64,000 bases of DNA from Hydrogenedens sp964549105. Lineage in GTDB: Bacteria > Hydrogenedentota > Hydrogenedentia > Hydrogenedentales > Hydrogenedentaceae. Under the pieces are notes generated by a model. That model did no database searches. It saw only the letters and a program-made list of their open reading frames with translations, and was not told where the DNA came from. The DNA is taken from the NCBI GenBank assembly GCA_964549105.1, contig CAZJTZ010000003.1:1-64000 (forward strand), written 5' to 3'. How positions within the stretch are numbered: the stretch's first letter is position 1; each line of letters starts with the position of its first letter. Shown here in pieces: positions 1 to 9,160 of this stretch. Position numbers and translations under genes: made by a program.

Positions 1-2
1 AA

Positions 3-422
3 TGTAAAATTAAATATCCAGACCTTACAAAAGTAAGAGGAAAAAGTTTTCCTATTTGTTTAAAAAAATTTGATAAATATTATGAACAAGGAAAATATTT
101 AGAAGCAAGGGTTATTCAAGGTGCGGTGCAATCTCTTGTCCCTGCTGAAGAAGAGACGATTGAAATAAAAGAAAATAGTATTGTTACAAATGTTACTATA
201 CCCGATGAAAATTTTATTGCACCTACTCCTGATATTCCTTATTTTCATAGTGTCGAAGAACAAGAGGCTTTTTATAACAGTAAGTTTAACAATACATCAG
301 ACCTGTCATTAAAGGAATCTTTTTATATTTCTGGGAAAACAATAATCTTTGTAGTCGTATGTGTAGTAATAACAATTATTGCTATGTTTATTACGCGAAA
401 ATATTTTGGCTGGGGATTGTGA
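3..422 (+). CDS. Partial protein with C-terminal membrane anchor (5' end outside window)
   Basis: The reading frame is open from the window edge to a TGA at 422, so the true start lies upstream; the internal GTG at 126 has no convincing ribosome binding site and is probably not the start. The first visible residues (CKIKYPDLTKVRGKSFPIC) resemble the second half of a short zinc-ribbon domain with spaced cysteines, which is inference because the first cysteine pair would lie outside the window. An acidic low-complexity linker follows, and a single hydrophobic segment of about 20 residues sits near the C-terminus, followed by RKYFGWGL. It is likely a single-pass membrane protein with its zinc-ribbon in the cytoplasm. 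I do not recognise a specific family. The Lgt-like gene begins 28 bases downstream and may be co-transcribed. Confidence 0.6.
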   Translation, partial: CKIKYPDLTKVRGKSFPICLKKFDKYYEQGKYLEARVIQGAVQSLVPAEEETIEIKENSIVTNVTIPDENFIAPTPDIPYFHSVEEQEAFYNSKFNNTSDLSLKESFYISGKTIIFVVVCVVITIIAMFITRKYFGWGL

Positions 423-450
423 GGAATATCAGAGACGAAAGGGTAATTTC

Positions 451-1269
451 ATGTTACCATCAATTCATATTTTGGATTATGATATAGAACTATATAACAT
501 TTTCAATTTCCTTGCTGTGTGTATGATTATTATTCTTGGTATTCGCTGGAATTACAAATATGGACCAAAATATCCTATTGGGATAAGTATCATACTTTTT
601 GTCGCACCATCTGCATTTATACTTGGCAGAATCATTTTTTTTATCTTCCTCGCTGCTCCGAGTATAAAATTACAATTTTTTAATTTTCAGGAAGGAGGGA
701 GCATGTTTATAGGTGCTTTTTCTGGTGGACTACTTGGTGCATTACTCTATTTTGAAATTAAAAGAATTCCACTTATTAAGGGTTTAGAAATCTTGATTCC
801 TTATACACCCATTGGTGGTATATTAGGGCGTATTGGCTGTTTTTGTGCAGGTTGTTGTTCCGGAACGGTTTCTAATTCGCTCTTTGCTTTGCGTTTTCCC
901 CAGGGTAGTGCTGTTTGGGCAGAGCAGTTTTCTAATGGACTAATCTCTTCTAACCAATTCTTTTCGTTACCTGTTCATCCTACACAACTATATGAAATAG
1001 CAATGTGGATTATTATTGCTTTGATACTAATTCCACTTCGCCATAGCAATCCGCGTAAAGGTGTAATCACACTGTCTTTTTTAATATTCTATTTTCTCAG
1101 TCGTTTTTTTGAAGACTTTTTTCGTGCAGACTACCCTAAAATTTACCTGGGTTTAGACGGTATGCAATGGCTGGCTATCTTAACAATACCATTAAGTATT
1201 TTAGGTTTACTTATCCTTTATCAAGACACATTATTTTCAAAATTAATAGTTAAATCTGCAAAAAAATAA
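451..1269 (+). CDS. Lgt-superfamily membrane protein (prolipoprotein diacylglyceryl transferase-like)
   Basis: This is a polytopic membrane protein of 272 residues with the overall pattern of the Lgt family, which transfers diacylglyceryl from phosphatidylglycerol to lipoprotein cysteines. The C-terminal HPTQLYE motif and the GRIG arginine are present. The glycine-rich loop that in classical Lgt reads FHGG here reads FSGG, and the GRIGNFINGE signature is GRIGCFCAGCCSG, so the conserved His, Asn and Glu are replaced. It therefore looks like a paralogue of Lgt with a different or altered activity. The frame is open upstream to 379, but ATG at 451 has a purine-rich site (gaaaggg) about 8 bases before it and gives a sensible N-terminus. 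Family membership is confident; the exact reaction is not. Confidence 0.75.
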   Translation: MLPSIHILDYDIELYNIFNFLAVCMIIILGIRWNYKYGPKYPIGISIILFVAPSAFILGRIIFFIFLAAPSIKLQFFNFQEGGSMFIGAFSGGLLGALLYFEIKRIPLIKGLEILIPYTPIGGILGRIGCFCAGCCSGTVSNSLFALRFPQGSAVWAEQFSNGLISSNQFFSLPVHPTQLYEIAMWIIIALILIPLRHSNPRKGVITLSFLIFYFLSRFFEDFFRADYPKIYLGLDGMQWLAILTIPLSILGLLILYQDTLFSKLIVKSAKK

Positions 1270-1390
1270 CCAACGCTGGCATGATGATATAGAAAAAATT
1301 TAATGATTTTGAATACCCTCTAACACTTTTTATAGTAAAACCATAAACAAAAGAAGATTTTAAAAACTTATTTTAAGTTATATATTATCT

Positions 1391-1888
1391 TTATTTTCTT
1401 GATACCATCAGGTCTAAGTCTTCTAACAGTGCTTGAAGGTCTTCTTCATGCTCGACCTCATCTTGAAGTATTTGTAGAACCATATTATAGGTTACAGGGT
1501 CGCCTTCTTTTGTTTCTTTCAAAAGAGCATTATAGGTCTGAATGGCACATTGTTCACCTTTAATATTTTGGTTTAATAATGTGCGGACATACGGGTCACT
1601 TGGAGAATCATAACCACAATTTGTCATATCATACCATTGTTTTGGACTTTCCACAGGTGTGCCACCTAATTGGATTATCCGCAGGGTTAACATATCCGCA
1701 TGCCGTAGTTCATCTGTGGCATGTTGTAAGAGTTCGGCTATCACGGCTTCCTTCATAGGTCCTTTGGCTACTTTTGCACCCAACCAGTATTGATAATAAG
1801 CAAGCCATTCATCGGAAAATGCCTTGTTTAACAGGGTTAATAACTTCTCAACATCCATTTTCACTATCTCTTTACCTTTTGTTCCCAT
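1391..1888 (-). CDS. Ferritin-like / bacterioferritin-type diiron protein
   Basis: A 165-residue all-helical protein of the ferritin-like superfamily. Acidic and histidine residues expected for a diiron centre are visible in four helices: EWLAYYQYW, HATDELRHADM (an ExxH motif), KGEQCAIQTYN and DEVEHEEDL (a second ExxH). The family stores iron or detoxifies peroxide in the cytoplasm. The length is near that of bacterioferritin and Dps-like proteins, but no heme-ligand methionine can be assigned with certainty. The start at 1888 is supported by AAAGGGA about 7 bases upstream; an internal Met 11 residues later is the alternative. It stands alone, convergent with the Lgt-like gene and divergent from the phosphoesterase gene. 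Confidence 0.85.
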   Translation of the reverse strand: MGTKGKEIVKMDVEKLLTLLNKAFSDEWLAYYQYWLGAKVAKGPMKEAVIAELLQHATDELRHADMLTLRIIQLGGTPVESPKQWYDMTNCGYDSPSDPYVRTLLNQNIKGEQCAIQTYNALLKETKEGDPVTYNMVLQILQDEVEHEEDLQALLEDLDLMVSRK

Positions 1889-1983
1889 ATCTTATCCCTT
1901 TCTACTCTGGTTTAAGGTTATAATCTTCACTTGGTAAAATAATCACACAATAAAATATATCTTATAAAAGAAAATAAATTCAA

Positions 1984-2511
1984 ATGAAAAGCAGAACGAT
2001 AGGGATTATAAGCGATACACATGGGAATAATATCCTCATGGAAAATGTATGTTATTCTTTGAAAAATGAAAAGGGAGTGGATACCATCTATCATTTAGGA
2101 GATAACTATGAAGATGGGATTTTTCTGTCTTCGATGGGATACAATGTAAAAGTAGTTCCCGGTTTATGGTGTGACCAGTTCCATGATTGGAAAACACCCA
2201 AGGTGATAATTGAAGAAATTAATCAAGTAAAGATAGCCTTTGCCCATACATTAGAACTAATACTTAAAAGTTCAGGAAAAGATTGCAATATCCAATGCTT
2301 TGGACATACGCATATTCCAATTGTTAAGATAGAGAATAAAAAGGTATTATTTAATCCCGGGCAGTTAAAGAGGAATATAGACAGAGCACAGGAAGCAAGT
2401 TTTGGTATAATCAGATTTGACATAGACTTAATTCGTTTTGAGATTATATCTGCATTGAATATGCAGAATGTTCTATATCAGACCCAGATAAGTTATGATT
2501 TGTTAAACTAA
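1984..2511 (+). CDS. YfcE/MJ0936-type metallophosphoesterase
   Basis: A 175-residue small calcineurin-like phosphoesterase. Metal-binding motifs appear in the usual order: GIISDTHGN near the N-terminus, YHLGDNYEDG, then AHT, and GHTHIP followed by NPG. Members hydrolyse phosphodiesters such as cyclic nucleotides or small phosphate esters in the cytoplasm, and the physiological substrate is usually unknown. The usual GNH(C)D motif of the family is PGLWCDQ here, so the site is slightly divergent. A possible -10 (TATAAT near 1919) lies in the short gap upstream. The function is general only. Confidence 0.85.
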   Translation: MKSRTIGIISDTHGNNILMENVCYSLKNEKGVDTIYHLGDNYEDGIFLSSMGYNVKVVPGLWCDQFHDWKTPKVIIEEINQVKIAFAHTLELILKSSGKDCNIQCFGHTHIPIVKIENKKVLFNPGQLKRNIDRAQEASFGIIRFDIDLIRFEIISALNMQNVLYQTQISYDLLN

Positions 2512-2562
2512 CAAAACTTAAAGTATAGTTAAATAACAATTAACAACAAATTAAGGAGAAGA

Positions 2563-5286
2563 ATGATGAACCGAATTACTCTTACTCCCATTGTTTTGAG
2601 CATGGTTGCTTTTGCAATACCCTGTGTTGCTCAATCCTCAATGGCGCCCGAGAATTTGCGTGTTGAATATTTAACCAACTACATAGGTATAGATACGGCT
2701 ATACCTCGTTTTAGTTGGATTTTACCGGACAAGGGATATAATGTTTTTCAAAAGTCCTACCAGATACAAGTAGCAAAATCTATGGATGCACTCAATCAAA
2801 ACAAACCCGATGTTTGGGACTCAGGAACAGTAGAGTCAGGTGAAAATGTTCATATAGAATATGCAGGTCCTCCTCTGGAAAGTTTTACAAGATACTTTTG
2901 GCGTGTGTGTGTTACCTTTCAAAATGGTGAAACGAGCAAATTTAGCGAGCCTGCATACTTCGAGACCGCTTTTCTAAATCCGCAAAAAGAAATGACTGCT
3001 AAATGGATTAGACATCCAGAAAAAGATGAAGAACCTGTAAAAGATGATAATAGAAAAGAATGGGAACGGAAAAGAATTTCTCCCATGTTGCGGAAAACAT
3101 TTGAAATAACCAAACCCGTCAAACAAGCCCGTGCTTATGTATCAGGTCTGGGCTATGTGGAACTTCATATCAACGGACAAAAAGTAGGAGACCACATTTT
3201 AGACCCTGCTTATACCGTTTTTGAGAAAAGGACTCTCTATCTAACTCATGATGTTACACCCTTATTAAAACAGGGCAAAAACGCCGTAGGTATGATGTTG
3301 GGACACGGCTGGTGGAAGAAAACCTGCACAGGCTGGTTAGAGCTACGAGTTGCGTATGAAGACGGTTCAGTTGAAAAGATAGTTACCGATGAAACATGGA
3401 AGGCAAGCACAGGACCTATCGTAAGTGAGAGTTTATACCATGGCGAAACTTATGATGCACGATTGGAAAAGGTTGGCTGGGATACACCTGATTATGATGA
3501 TAGTCAATGGTTACCTGTGGCTATGTCAGAGCATATTCCAGAAAAATTGGTTGCTCAAGTTATGCCGCCCATTCAGGTCGTTGAATATCTCAAGCCTAAA
3601 TCTATTACTAAAAGGAATGACGGGGGACCGAACAAAGATGAGGAGGTTTACATTGTTGATTTCGGTCAAAATATGACAGGTGCTGTGAAGATAAAAGCAC
3701 AGGGTCCAGCAGGAACACAGATAAAAATTCGTCATTCAGAACTACTATATGAAGATGGTAGAATAAATGTTGAAAACATAAGGAGTGCAAAGGCAACCGA
3801 TATATATACCCTTAAAGGTGAAGGAGAAGAAGTGTATATGCCTCGCTTCACTCAGCATGGATATAGATATGCAGAAGTGGCAGGCTATCCCGGCGAATTG
3901 ACTCCCGATAAAATCGAAGCACAAGTATTTCATACAAATTTTCCACGCTCAGGTAATTTTGAATGTGACAATCCGCTTCTGAATAAAATTAGAGATATCG
4001 TTATCTGGGCTATACGCGGGAACAATATGAGTATCCCGACTGATTGCCCGCAAAGGGATGAAAGAATGGGCTGGATGGGTGATGCGCACCTCGCAGCAGA
4101 AGCCACCATAATGACTTTTGATGCTGCCGCATACTACCAGAAATGGCTATGGGACATCGCAGATTCTCAAAGTCCTGAGGGTTATGTCCCTGACACATGC
4201 CCATCAAATATTTGGGGTGACAAAAAAGGTTCGCCTCCATGGGCAATTGCCTATCCTCTGGTTACCTGGTATTCATGGAGATACTATCAGAATCATCGTG
4301 TCGTAGAATTTCACTATGACAACCTCGTCCGTTGGTTTAAGTCAATGGAAAAAGATGAGAAAGATGGTCTTATGGAATATTGCCACTACGGCGATTGGGT
4401 AGCACTGGAAAGTTCTCCTATGGAACCCATAGGCACAGGTTGTTATTACTGGACAGCGGTTGTTTTAGAAGAACTTGCCGGAGTTTTAGACAAGCAAGAT
4501 GATATTGAATACTTCAAAGCAAAGAAACAGAAAATTGCTGAGGCGTTCAATGCTAAATACTTCGATAAAGAAAAGGGATTTTATCGTTACGGCACACAAA
4601 AAGATGGAAAACCTTATGATGGCACACAGTTCCAGCAGATATTTCCACTATTCCTCGGAATTGCTCAGGGTGAATATAAAGACCTTGCCCTGAAAAAGTT
4701 AAGAGAGGAGATAGAAGTGAACAGGAATGGACACCTCTATTGCGGAATTTTAGGTGCTAAATATGTCTATGATGTTCTAACCGATGCCGGAATGGCTGAC
4801 CTCGCATATAAAGTAGTTCTGCAGAAAGACCTACCAAGTTACGGCTACATGATTGAATTAGGTGCTACAACCTTATGGGAATTGTGGGAATACAAAACAG
4901 GACCTGAAATGAATTCTCATAACCACCAGATGTTTGGAAGTGTGCTTGATTGGTTCTTTGGTGGAATTGCAGGCATACGTCGTTTACCCGAACCCGGATA
5001 CAAATATTTCACTATCGCACCCAAGGTATGGGAAGGACCGTTAAACTATGCTCAGGCTTATATAGATACTGTGCGTGGACGTGTCCTGTCTCGATGGGAT
5101 AAAAATCCTGATGGTTCTCTTACTATGACGGTAGATATACCACCCAATAGTAAAGCAAAGGTTGTTGTTCCTAAAAAGGAAAATATGTCTGTTGTCGCAA
5201 AACCTGAAGTTAAACCGATTACTTCCGAACCACTTCAGGAAATATTTGAGTTAACATCAGGAACCTATCAGTTTTTAGTAAAATAA
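2563..5286 (+). CDS. Secreted alpha-L-rhamnosidase, GH78
   Basis: A 907-residue enzyme that removes terminal alpha-L-rhamnose from plant or microbial polysaccharides and glycosides. An N-terminal signal peptide (basic MMNR, hydrophobic stretch, CVAQ) points to export. Order of domains: fibronectin-like N-terminal domain to about residue 140, Bac_rhamnosid_N beta domain with the AYVSGLGYVELHINGQKVGD signature, concanavalin-like domain, then the six-hairpin catalytic barrel. The DCPQRDERMGW motif at residues 494-504 holds the predicted acid Glu500, and TTLWELWE places the predicted base near Glu773. AAGGAG precedes the tandem ATGs at 2563 and 2566. Rhamnulokinase at 15 kb would use the released sugar. 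Confidence 0.95.
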   Translation: MMNRITLTPIVLSMVAFAIPCVAQSSMAPENLRVEYLTNYIGIDTAIPRFSWILPDKGYNVFQKSYQIQVAKSMDALNQNKPDVWDSGTVESGENVHIEYAGPPLESFTRYFWRVCVTFQNGETSKFSEPAYFETAFLNPQKEMTAKWIRHPEKDEEPVKDDNRKEWERKRISPMLRKTFEITKPVKQARAYVSGLGYVELHINGQKVGDHILDPAYTVFEKRTLYLTHDVTPLLKQGKNAVGMMLGHGWWKKTCTGWLELRVAYEDGSVEKIVTDETWKASTGPIVSESLYHGETYDARLEKVGWDTPDYDDSQWLPVAMSEHIPEKLVAQVMPPIQVVEYLKPKSITKRNDGGPNKDEEVYIVDFGQNMTGAVKIKAQGPAGTQIKIRHSELLYEDGRINVENIRSAKATDIYTLKGEGEEVYMPRFTQHGYRYAEVAGYPGELTPDKIEAQVFHTNFPRSGNFECDNPLLNKIRDIVIWAIRGNNMSIPTDCPQRDERMGWMGDAHLAAEATIMTFDAAAYYQKWLWDIADSQSPEGYVPDTCPSNIWGDKKGSPPWAIAYPLVTWYSWRYYQNHRVVEFHYDNLVRWFKSMEKDEKDGLMEYCHYGDWVALESSPMEPIGTGCYYWTAVVLEELAGVLDKQDDIEYFKAKKQKIAEAFNAKYFDKEKGFYRYGTQKDGKPYDGTQFQQIFPLFLGIAQGEYKDLALKKLREEIEVNRNGHLYCGILGAKYVYDVLTDAGMADLAYKVVLQKDLPSYGYMIELGATTLWELWEYKTGPEMNSHNHQMFGSVLDWFFGGIAGIRRLPEPGYKYFTIAPKVWEGPLNYAQAYIDTVRGRVLSRWDKNPDGSLTMTVDIPPNSKAKVVVPKKENMSVVAKPEVKPITSEPLQEIFELTSGTYQFLVK

Positions 5287-5309
5287 ATTGATAAAAGAAT
5301 GAAGAACAA

Positions 5310-6236
5310 ATGCTTCAAGAAGGGGAAGTAAAATACTGTCCCACAACAAAAGAAGTGTTTTCCAAACACTATACACACAACTATAATGTTATTAAAGAAA
5401 AACTTCCCCTTCTTGAAAATTTAGACCTTGATGCTATTCATGATATTCGAGTTATATCAAGAAAAAATCGTGCCCTTTTCCGTGAATTTAAGGATTGCAT
5501 TCCGCCAAAGGTAATGAGAAAATGTTGCAATGAAATGAAAAGTGTGACACGACTTCTGGGACAGAGAAGAGAATTAGATGTAATTAGACAACTCATCATT
5601 TCGTTAAAAGATAAAAATCCAGACATAATAGATGACGCTTTTTTTTCAGAATTTCTTGTGTTTTTAGATAAAAAAAGAGAAAAAGAAAAGACAAATTGCT
5701 ATGTAGCCAAAAAAATTCTTGATAATTGGATAAATACAAATGTTCCCGGGAAACAAATTCAATTTTCAAACAATTTTTGTATCTATTTGCATGCTAAAAA
5801 GAGAATATTTTCAAGAATAAAAAAGATAAAGGATGCTTTTAAAATAATAAGAGATAAAAAAAACCCACTGGATAAAAAAAATCATCAGTTCCGAATTATG
5901 CTAAAAAAAACGCGATACATAATGGAAATATATTATAATATATATGAAAAATCAATAAATAAGTGGTTAACTTCGTTTAAAGAAGTGCAGACCCAATTAG
6001 GGGAATGGAATGATTATAGGATTTTACTAACAGAAATAGAAGGGTATACAGATAAAAAAGAATTTTTTAAAAATAATATCAATATTGAAAGAATTCAAAA
6101 CTATATAAACGAATTGATTGTCCAAAAATTAGAACAATCCAAAAAAATTATGGATGAATATTTAACAAACAATTTTATAAATAAAACTAAAATGGAAATA
6201 AAAGAAGTATGTAAAATGTATAAATGTATGTATTAA
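5310..6236 (+). CDS. CHAD domain protein
   Basis: A 308-residue helical, highly basic protein matching the CHAD (conserved histidine alpha-helical) domain. The N-terminal IHDIRVISRKNRALFREF gives the conserved His and Arg, and the second half repeats the theme with HQFRIMLKKTRYIMEIYY and a LGEWNDYRILL stretch typical of the family. CHAD domains bind inorganic polyphosphate and are often found with CYTH triphosphatases or polyphosphate granules; no CYTH domain is fused or adjacent here. It lies 23 bases after the rhamnosidase and 17 bases before the HDOD gene, so it is probably co-transcribed with the latter. A polyphosphate role is inferred from the family only. Confidence 0.85.
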   Translation: MLQEGEVKYCPTTKEVFSKHYTHNYNVIKEKLPLLENLDLDAIHDIRVISRKNRALFREFKDCIPPKVMRKCCNEMKSVTRLLGQRRELDVIRQLIISLKDKNPDIIDDAFFSEFLVFLDKKREKEKTNCYVAKKILDNWINTNVPGKQIQFSNNFCIYLHAKKRIFSRIKKIKDAFKIIRDKKNPLDKKNHQFRIMLKKTRYIMEIYYNIYEKSINKWLTSFKEVQTQLGEWNDYRILLTEIEGYTDKKEFFKNNINIERIQNYINELIVQKLEQSKKIMDEYLTNNFINKTKMEIKEVCKMYKCMY

Positions 6237-6253
6237 AATAAGGCTAAAAACTA

Positions 6254-7132
6254 ATGCGGAGAAAAACAGTGGAAGATATTTGGAAAAGATTAGAAAAGAA
6301 TGAAGACCTGCCCACACTTCCTGTCGTAATGACTAAATTAATTGATGCAATCAATGATGAGAATAGTTCAGCATCAGATTTGACAAAAATTATGGAAAAT
6401 GACCCTGCTATGTCTGCACGAGTATTGAAAATGGCAAATTCTGCTTTTTATGGTCTTCGTTTTCAGGTAGATAACTTAAAAAGAGCCATTGTCGTTCTTG
6501 GGTTTGAAACGGTGAGAATGTTAGCATTGAGCACAACAATCCTTGATTTATTTGGGGCAAGAAAACAATTAGCCTTTGACCCAGAAGACTTCTGGCTACA
6601 TTCTTTAGGTGCAGGAAAATCTGCACAATTATTAGGAATGAAGATAAAAACAGAAATAGTTCCTGATACGCTTTTTACTGCAGGTCTCTTGCATGATATA
6701 GGGAAATATTGTTTAGCACTTACCTTAAAAGACGAATATAAATCAATCATAAAGAAAGCAATGAAAAATGAGAGGCCCCTCTATAAAGAGGAAAAAATAA
6801 ATTTGTCAATAACTTATGTAGATGTAAATAGATGGCTGGCAGAAAAGTGGCATTTACCTGCATCACTTTCTTACCCGATGATATATCACAATCAACCTGA
6901 AAAAGTTGGGAATAAATATCCATTAGAAACTTATGTTATTTATCTTGCAAGTGAAATGTCAAGGGCTGGGAATTTCGGTTTGGCAGGCGACTACTTTGAA
7001 GTAAATATCAAATTAAAAACATCGCTTTTCCCACAAATAAATGAGGACATAATAAAGGAAACAGGAGAGGAATTGGAGGAATTCTTAAGCAACGCAAAGA
7101 GTTACTTGTCAGAATTTAATGTATATAGTTAG
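6254..7132 (+). CDS. HDOD domain signalling protein
   Basis: A 292-residue HDOD protein. The start LPTLPVVMTKLIDAI, the DPAMSARVLKMANSAFYG helix and LLHDIGK (His147-Asp148) are hallmarks of this domain, which is related to HD phosphohydrolases but usually acts as a signalling or output module without proven catalysis. No receiver, GGDEF or kinase domain is attached. The protein is expected to be cytoplasmic. It follows the CHAD gene closely and could be part of the same transcription unit. Its partner signalling protein is not in the window. Confidence 0.9.
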   Translation: MRRKTVEDIWKRLEKNEDLPTLPVVMTKLIDAINDENSSASDLTKIMENDPAMSARVLKMANSAFYGLRFQVDNLKRAIVVLGFETVRMLALSTTILDLFGARKQLAFDPEDFWLHSLGAGKSAQLLGMKIKTEIVPDTLFTAGLLHDIGKYCLALTLKDEYKSIIKKAMKNERPLYKEEKINLSITYVDVNRWLAEKWHLPASLSYPMIYHNQPEKVGNKYPLETYVIYLASEMSRAGNFGLAGDYFEVNIKLKTSLFPQINEDIIKETGEELEEFLSNAKSYLSEFNVYS

Positions 7133-7280
7133 TTATAAAAAGGAAACTTGCATTTTTTTGTTAATTAAGTCTTCTTTAATTATGAAATTATTTAAAGGTT
7201 TTGTCTTTTAGAAAAGATAATTGTTGAATAAATGTAGTGTAGAATTCGTTTGTATAAATGAAAAAAGAAAGGAATAAGAT

Positions 7281-7883
7281 ATGAAAAAGCATGTAATTCT
7301 TCTTACCCTGATTGTTGCTGTATTATCAATTGTAATTCAAGGTTCAGGTTGCCAAACCTATGGAGAAGCAGGAGGATTAGGTGCAGCAATTGGTGCCGCC
7401 ACAGGTGCAATTATTGGTAATCAATCAGGTCATTCCCTTGAAGGTGCTGCCATTGGTGGCGTATTAGGAGGGATTGCAGGTTTGGTTGCTCACGATATAA
7501 AAGCACAAAAGGCAAAATCTGCTCAAGAAACAGCCCAACAATATAATTATCAACCTGCTCAAGGAGAAAGATTAACATTCGAGAGGGCAGAAGTATTACC
7601 TAATGTAGTGACTCCTGGAAATACAATTGAAACAACAATCCAATATGCACTATTAGGCACAGGCTCTGGGACTAATGTAACTGAATCACGAAGTTTGATG
7701 AAAGGTGACCAACTCGTATCAGACCTTTCCACATCTTCTTTCACAAGAAACGATGGTACCTGGGTAAGCAGTCAAGAATTTAGGCTTCCCGCAAATTTAG
7801 CCCCGGGACAATATACAATCCTTTTCCGTGTTTCGACAAACCTCTCGTCTATTTCAGGAAGAGCCAATTTCGTGGTTGACTGA
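7281..7883 (+). CDS. Glycine-zipper lipoprotein
   Basis: A 200-residue exported protein. The N-terminus has a basic MKKH, a hydrophobic segment and a cysteine at position 24 in QGSGC, consistent with a lipoprotein signal although the lipobox is not perfect. Residues 28-70 form a glycine zipper (GAAIGAATGAIIGNQSG, GAAIGGVLGGIAGL), a pattern seen in outer-membrane or surface lipoproteins such as the Pcp/SlyB and OmpA-associated families. The rest is a beta-rich domain that I do not recognise. AGAAAGGAA precedes ATG 7281. It has its own 148-base upstream gap. Its role in envelope structure is inferred. Confidence 0.75.
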   Translation: MKKHVILLTLIVAVLSIVIQGSGCQTYGEAGGLGAAIGAATGAIIGNQSGHSLEGAAIGGVLGGIAGLVAHDIKAQKAKSAQETAQQYNYQPAQGERLTFERAEVLPNVVTPGNTIETTIQYALLGTGSGTNVTESRSLMKGDQLVSDLSTSSFTRNDGTWVSSQEFRLPANLAPGQYTILFRVSTNLSSISGRANFVVD

Positions 7884-7940
7884 ATATAATGTTCTATATG
7901 GCGCCTATATGTAGGTTTTAAGCAAGTTGTTTATTCGGGC

Positions 7941-9032
7941 TTATCCGTGAGACTGGGCAAAATCTTCCATGAATTGTGCTAAGGCGACACAGCCTTCGTA
8001 AGGCATAGCATTATAGATAGAAGCACGGCATCCACCCACGGAACGGTGTCCTTTAAGCCCATGCAAGCCCGTTTCTGTTGCTTTAGATATAAATTCCTTT
8101 TCAAGGTTTTCATCAGGCAAACGGAAGGTAATATTCATTCTCGACCGTGATTCCTCTTTTGCATGCCCACGATAAAAACCATTACTATTATCAATCACTT
8201 TATATAAAGTCTCTGCCTTCTTCTTATTAATCTCCTCCATTTTATCTAATCCGCCTATACTCTCCAATAACCATTTCAAAACAAGTCCAATAATATAGAT
8301 ACTCCATGTCGAAGGGGTATTATAAAGTGAATTGTTCTCTACCATTAGGCGATAATCAAGCAGAGATGGTAATTTTTCAGGAACTAATGGCAACAAATCC
8401 TCACGAATAACTACCACAGCAATCCCTGAAGGTCCTACATTCTTCTGTGCACCAGCATAAATCAAAGCATATTTTGTTATATCTATCGGACGAGATAAGA
8501 AGTCAGAAGACGCATCACAAAATAAAGGTTTATTCCCTACTTCGGGTTCATTAAAATATTCTATCCCTTGAATAGTCTCATTAGAGGTAAAATGAACATA
8601 TTTTGAATCAGCAGATATGTTTAGTTCCGAGGATTTAGGAATACGAACATAATTTTCTGCTTTCCCTGACCAGGCTTCTCTTACACTTCCATGCTTTTTG
8701 GCTTCACCCATCGCTTTTGATGCCCATGAACCCGTATTAATATAATCTGCACTTCCACCATTCAAAAAATTCATGGCTAACATAGAAAATTGCATTGTTG
8801 CCCCACCCGGCGTAAAAATAACCTTATAAGAGTCAGGCATATTCAGAAGTTTTTTGATTGAATTTTTAGCACCTTCCAGAATTTCATCAAAAATCTTTGA
8901 ACGATGACTAATTTCCATGATAGACGCACCAGCACCCGGATACACTAACAATTCTTCCTGTGCTTTAAGCAAAACAGGTTCAGGTAGCATAGAAGGACCT
9001 GCAGAAAAATTAAAAACACGACCCTTTAACAT
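7941..9032 (-). CDS. serC: Phosphoserine aminotransferase
   Basis: A 363-residue class V aminotransferase that converts 3-phosphohydroxypyruvate to phosphoserine with glutamate in serine synthesis, and also serves pyridoxal phosphate synthesis in some bacteria. The N-terminal FNFSAGPSMLP, the GGATMQF loop and the PLP lysine (Lys197) in GAQKNVGPSG are all typical. The C-terminal GHRSVGGCRASIYNAM signature is intact. The length is normal for the family. A good site (ggagaa) precedes the start at 9032. No serA or serB is in the window. It is divergent from the RNA methyltransferase gene across a 128-base intergenic region. Confidence 0.97.
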   Translation of the reverse strand: MLKGRVFNFSAGPSMLPEPVLLKAQEELLVYPGAGASIMEISHRSKIFDEILEGAKNSIKKLLNMPDSYKVIFTPGGATMQFSMLAMNFLNGGSADYINTGSWASKAMGEAKKHGSVREAWSGKAENYVRIPKSSELNISADSKYVHFTSNETIQGIEYFNEPEVGNKPLFCDASSDFLSRPIDITKYALIYAGAQKNVGPSGIAVVVIREDLLPLVPEKLPSLLDYRLMVENNSLYNTPSTWSIYIIGLVLKWLLESIGGLDKMEEINKKKAETLYKVIDNSNGFYRGHAKEESRSRMNITFRLPDENLEKEFISKATETGLHGLKGHRSVGGCRASIYNAMPYEGCVALAQFMEDFAQSHG

Positions 9033-9160
9033 ATATATTTCTCCTCTAATTAAAGTTAAGAGTGGAATATGAATCCAGTTTTTAGTAAAATGAAGTCCAA
9101 AATTTATAATTTCAGTAATTTTAACACATATTTAACTAAAATTTAAAGTAGAGTGAAAAA

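Noticed and set aside
7884..7940. Short palindrome around atggcgccta after the glycine-zipper gene as a terminator
   Set aside because: The stem is only about four to five pairs and is not followed by a T run.
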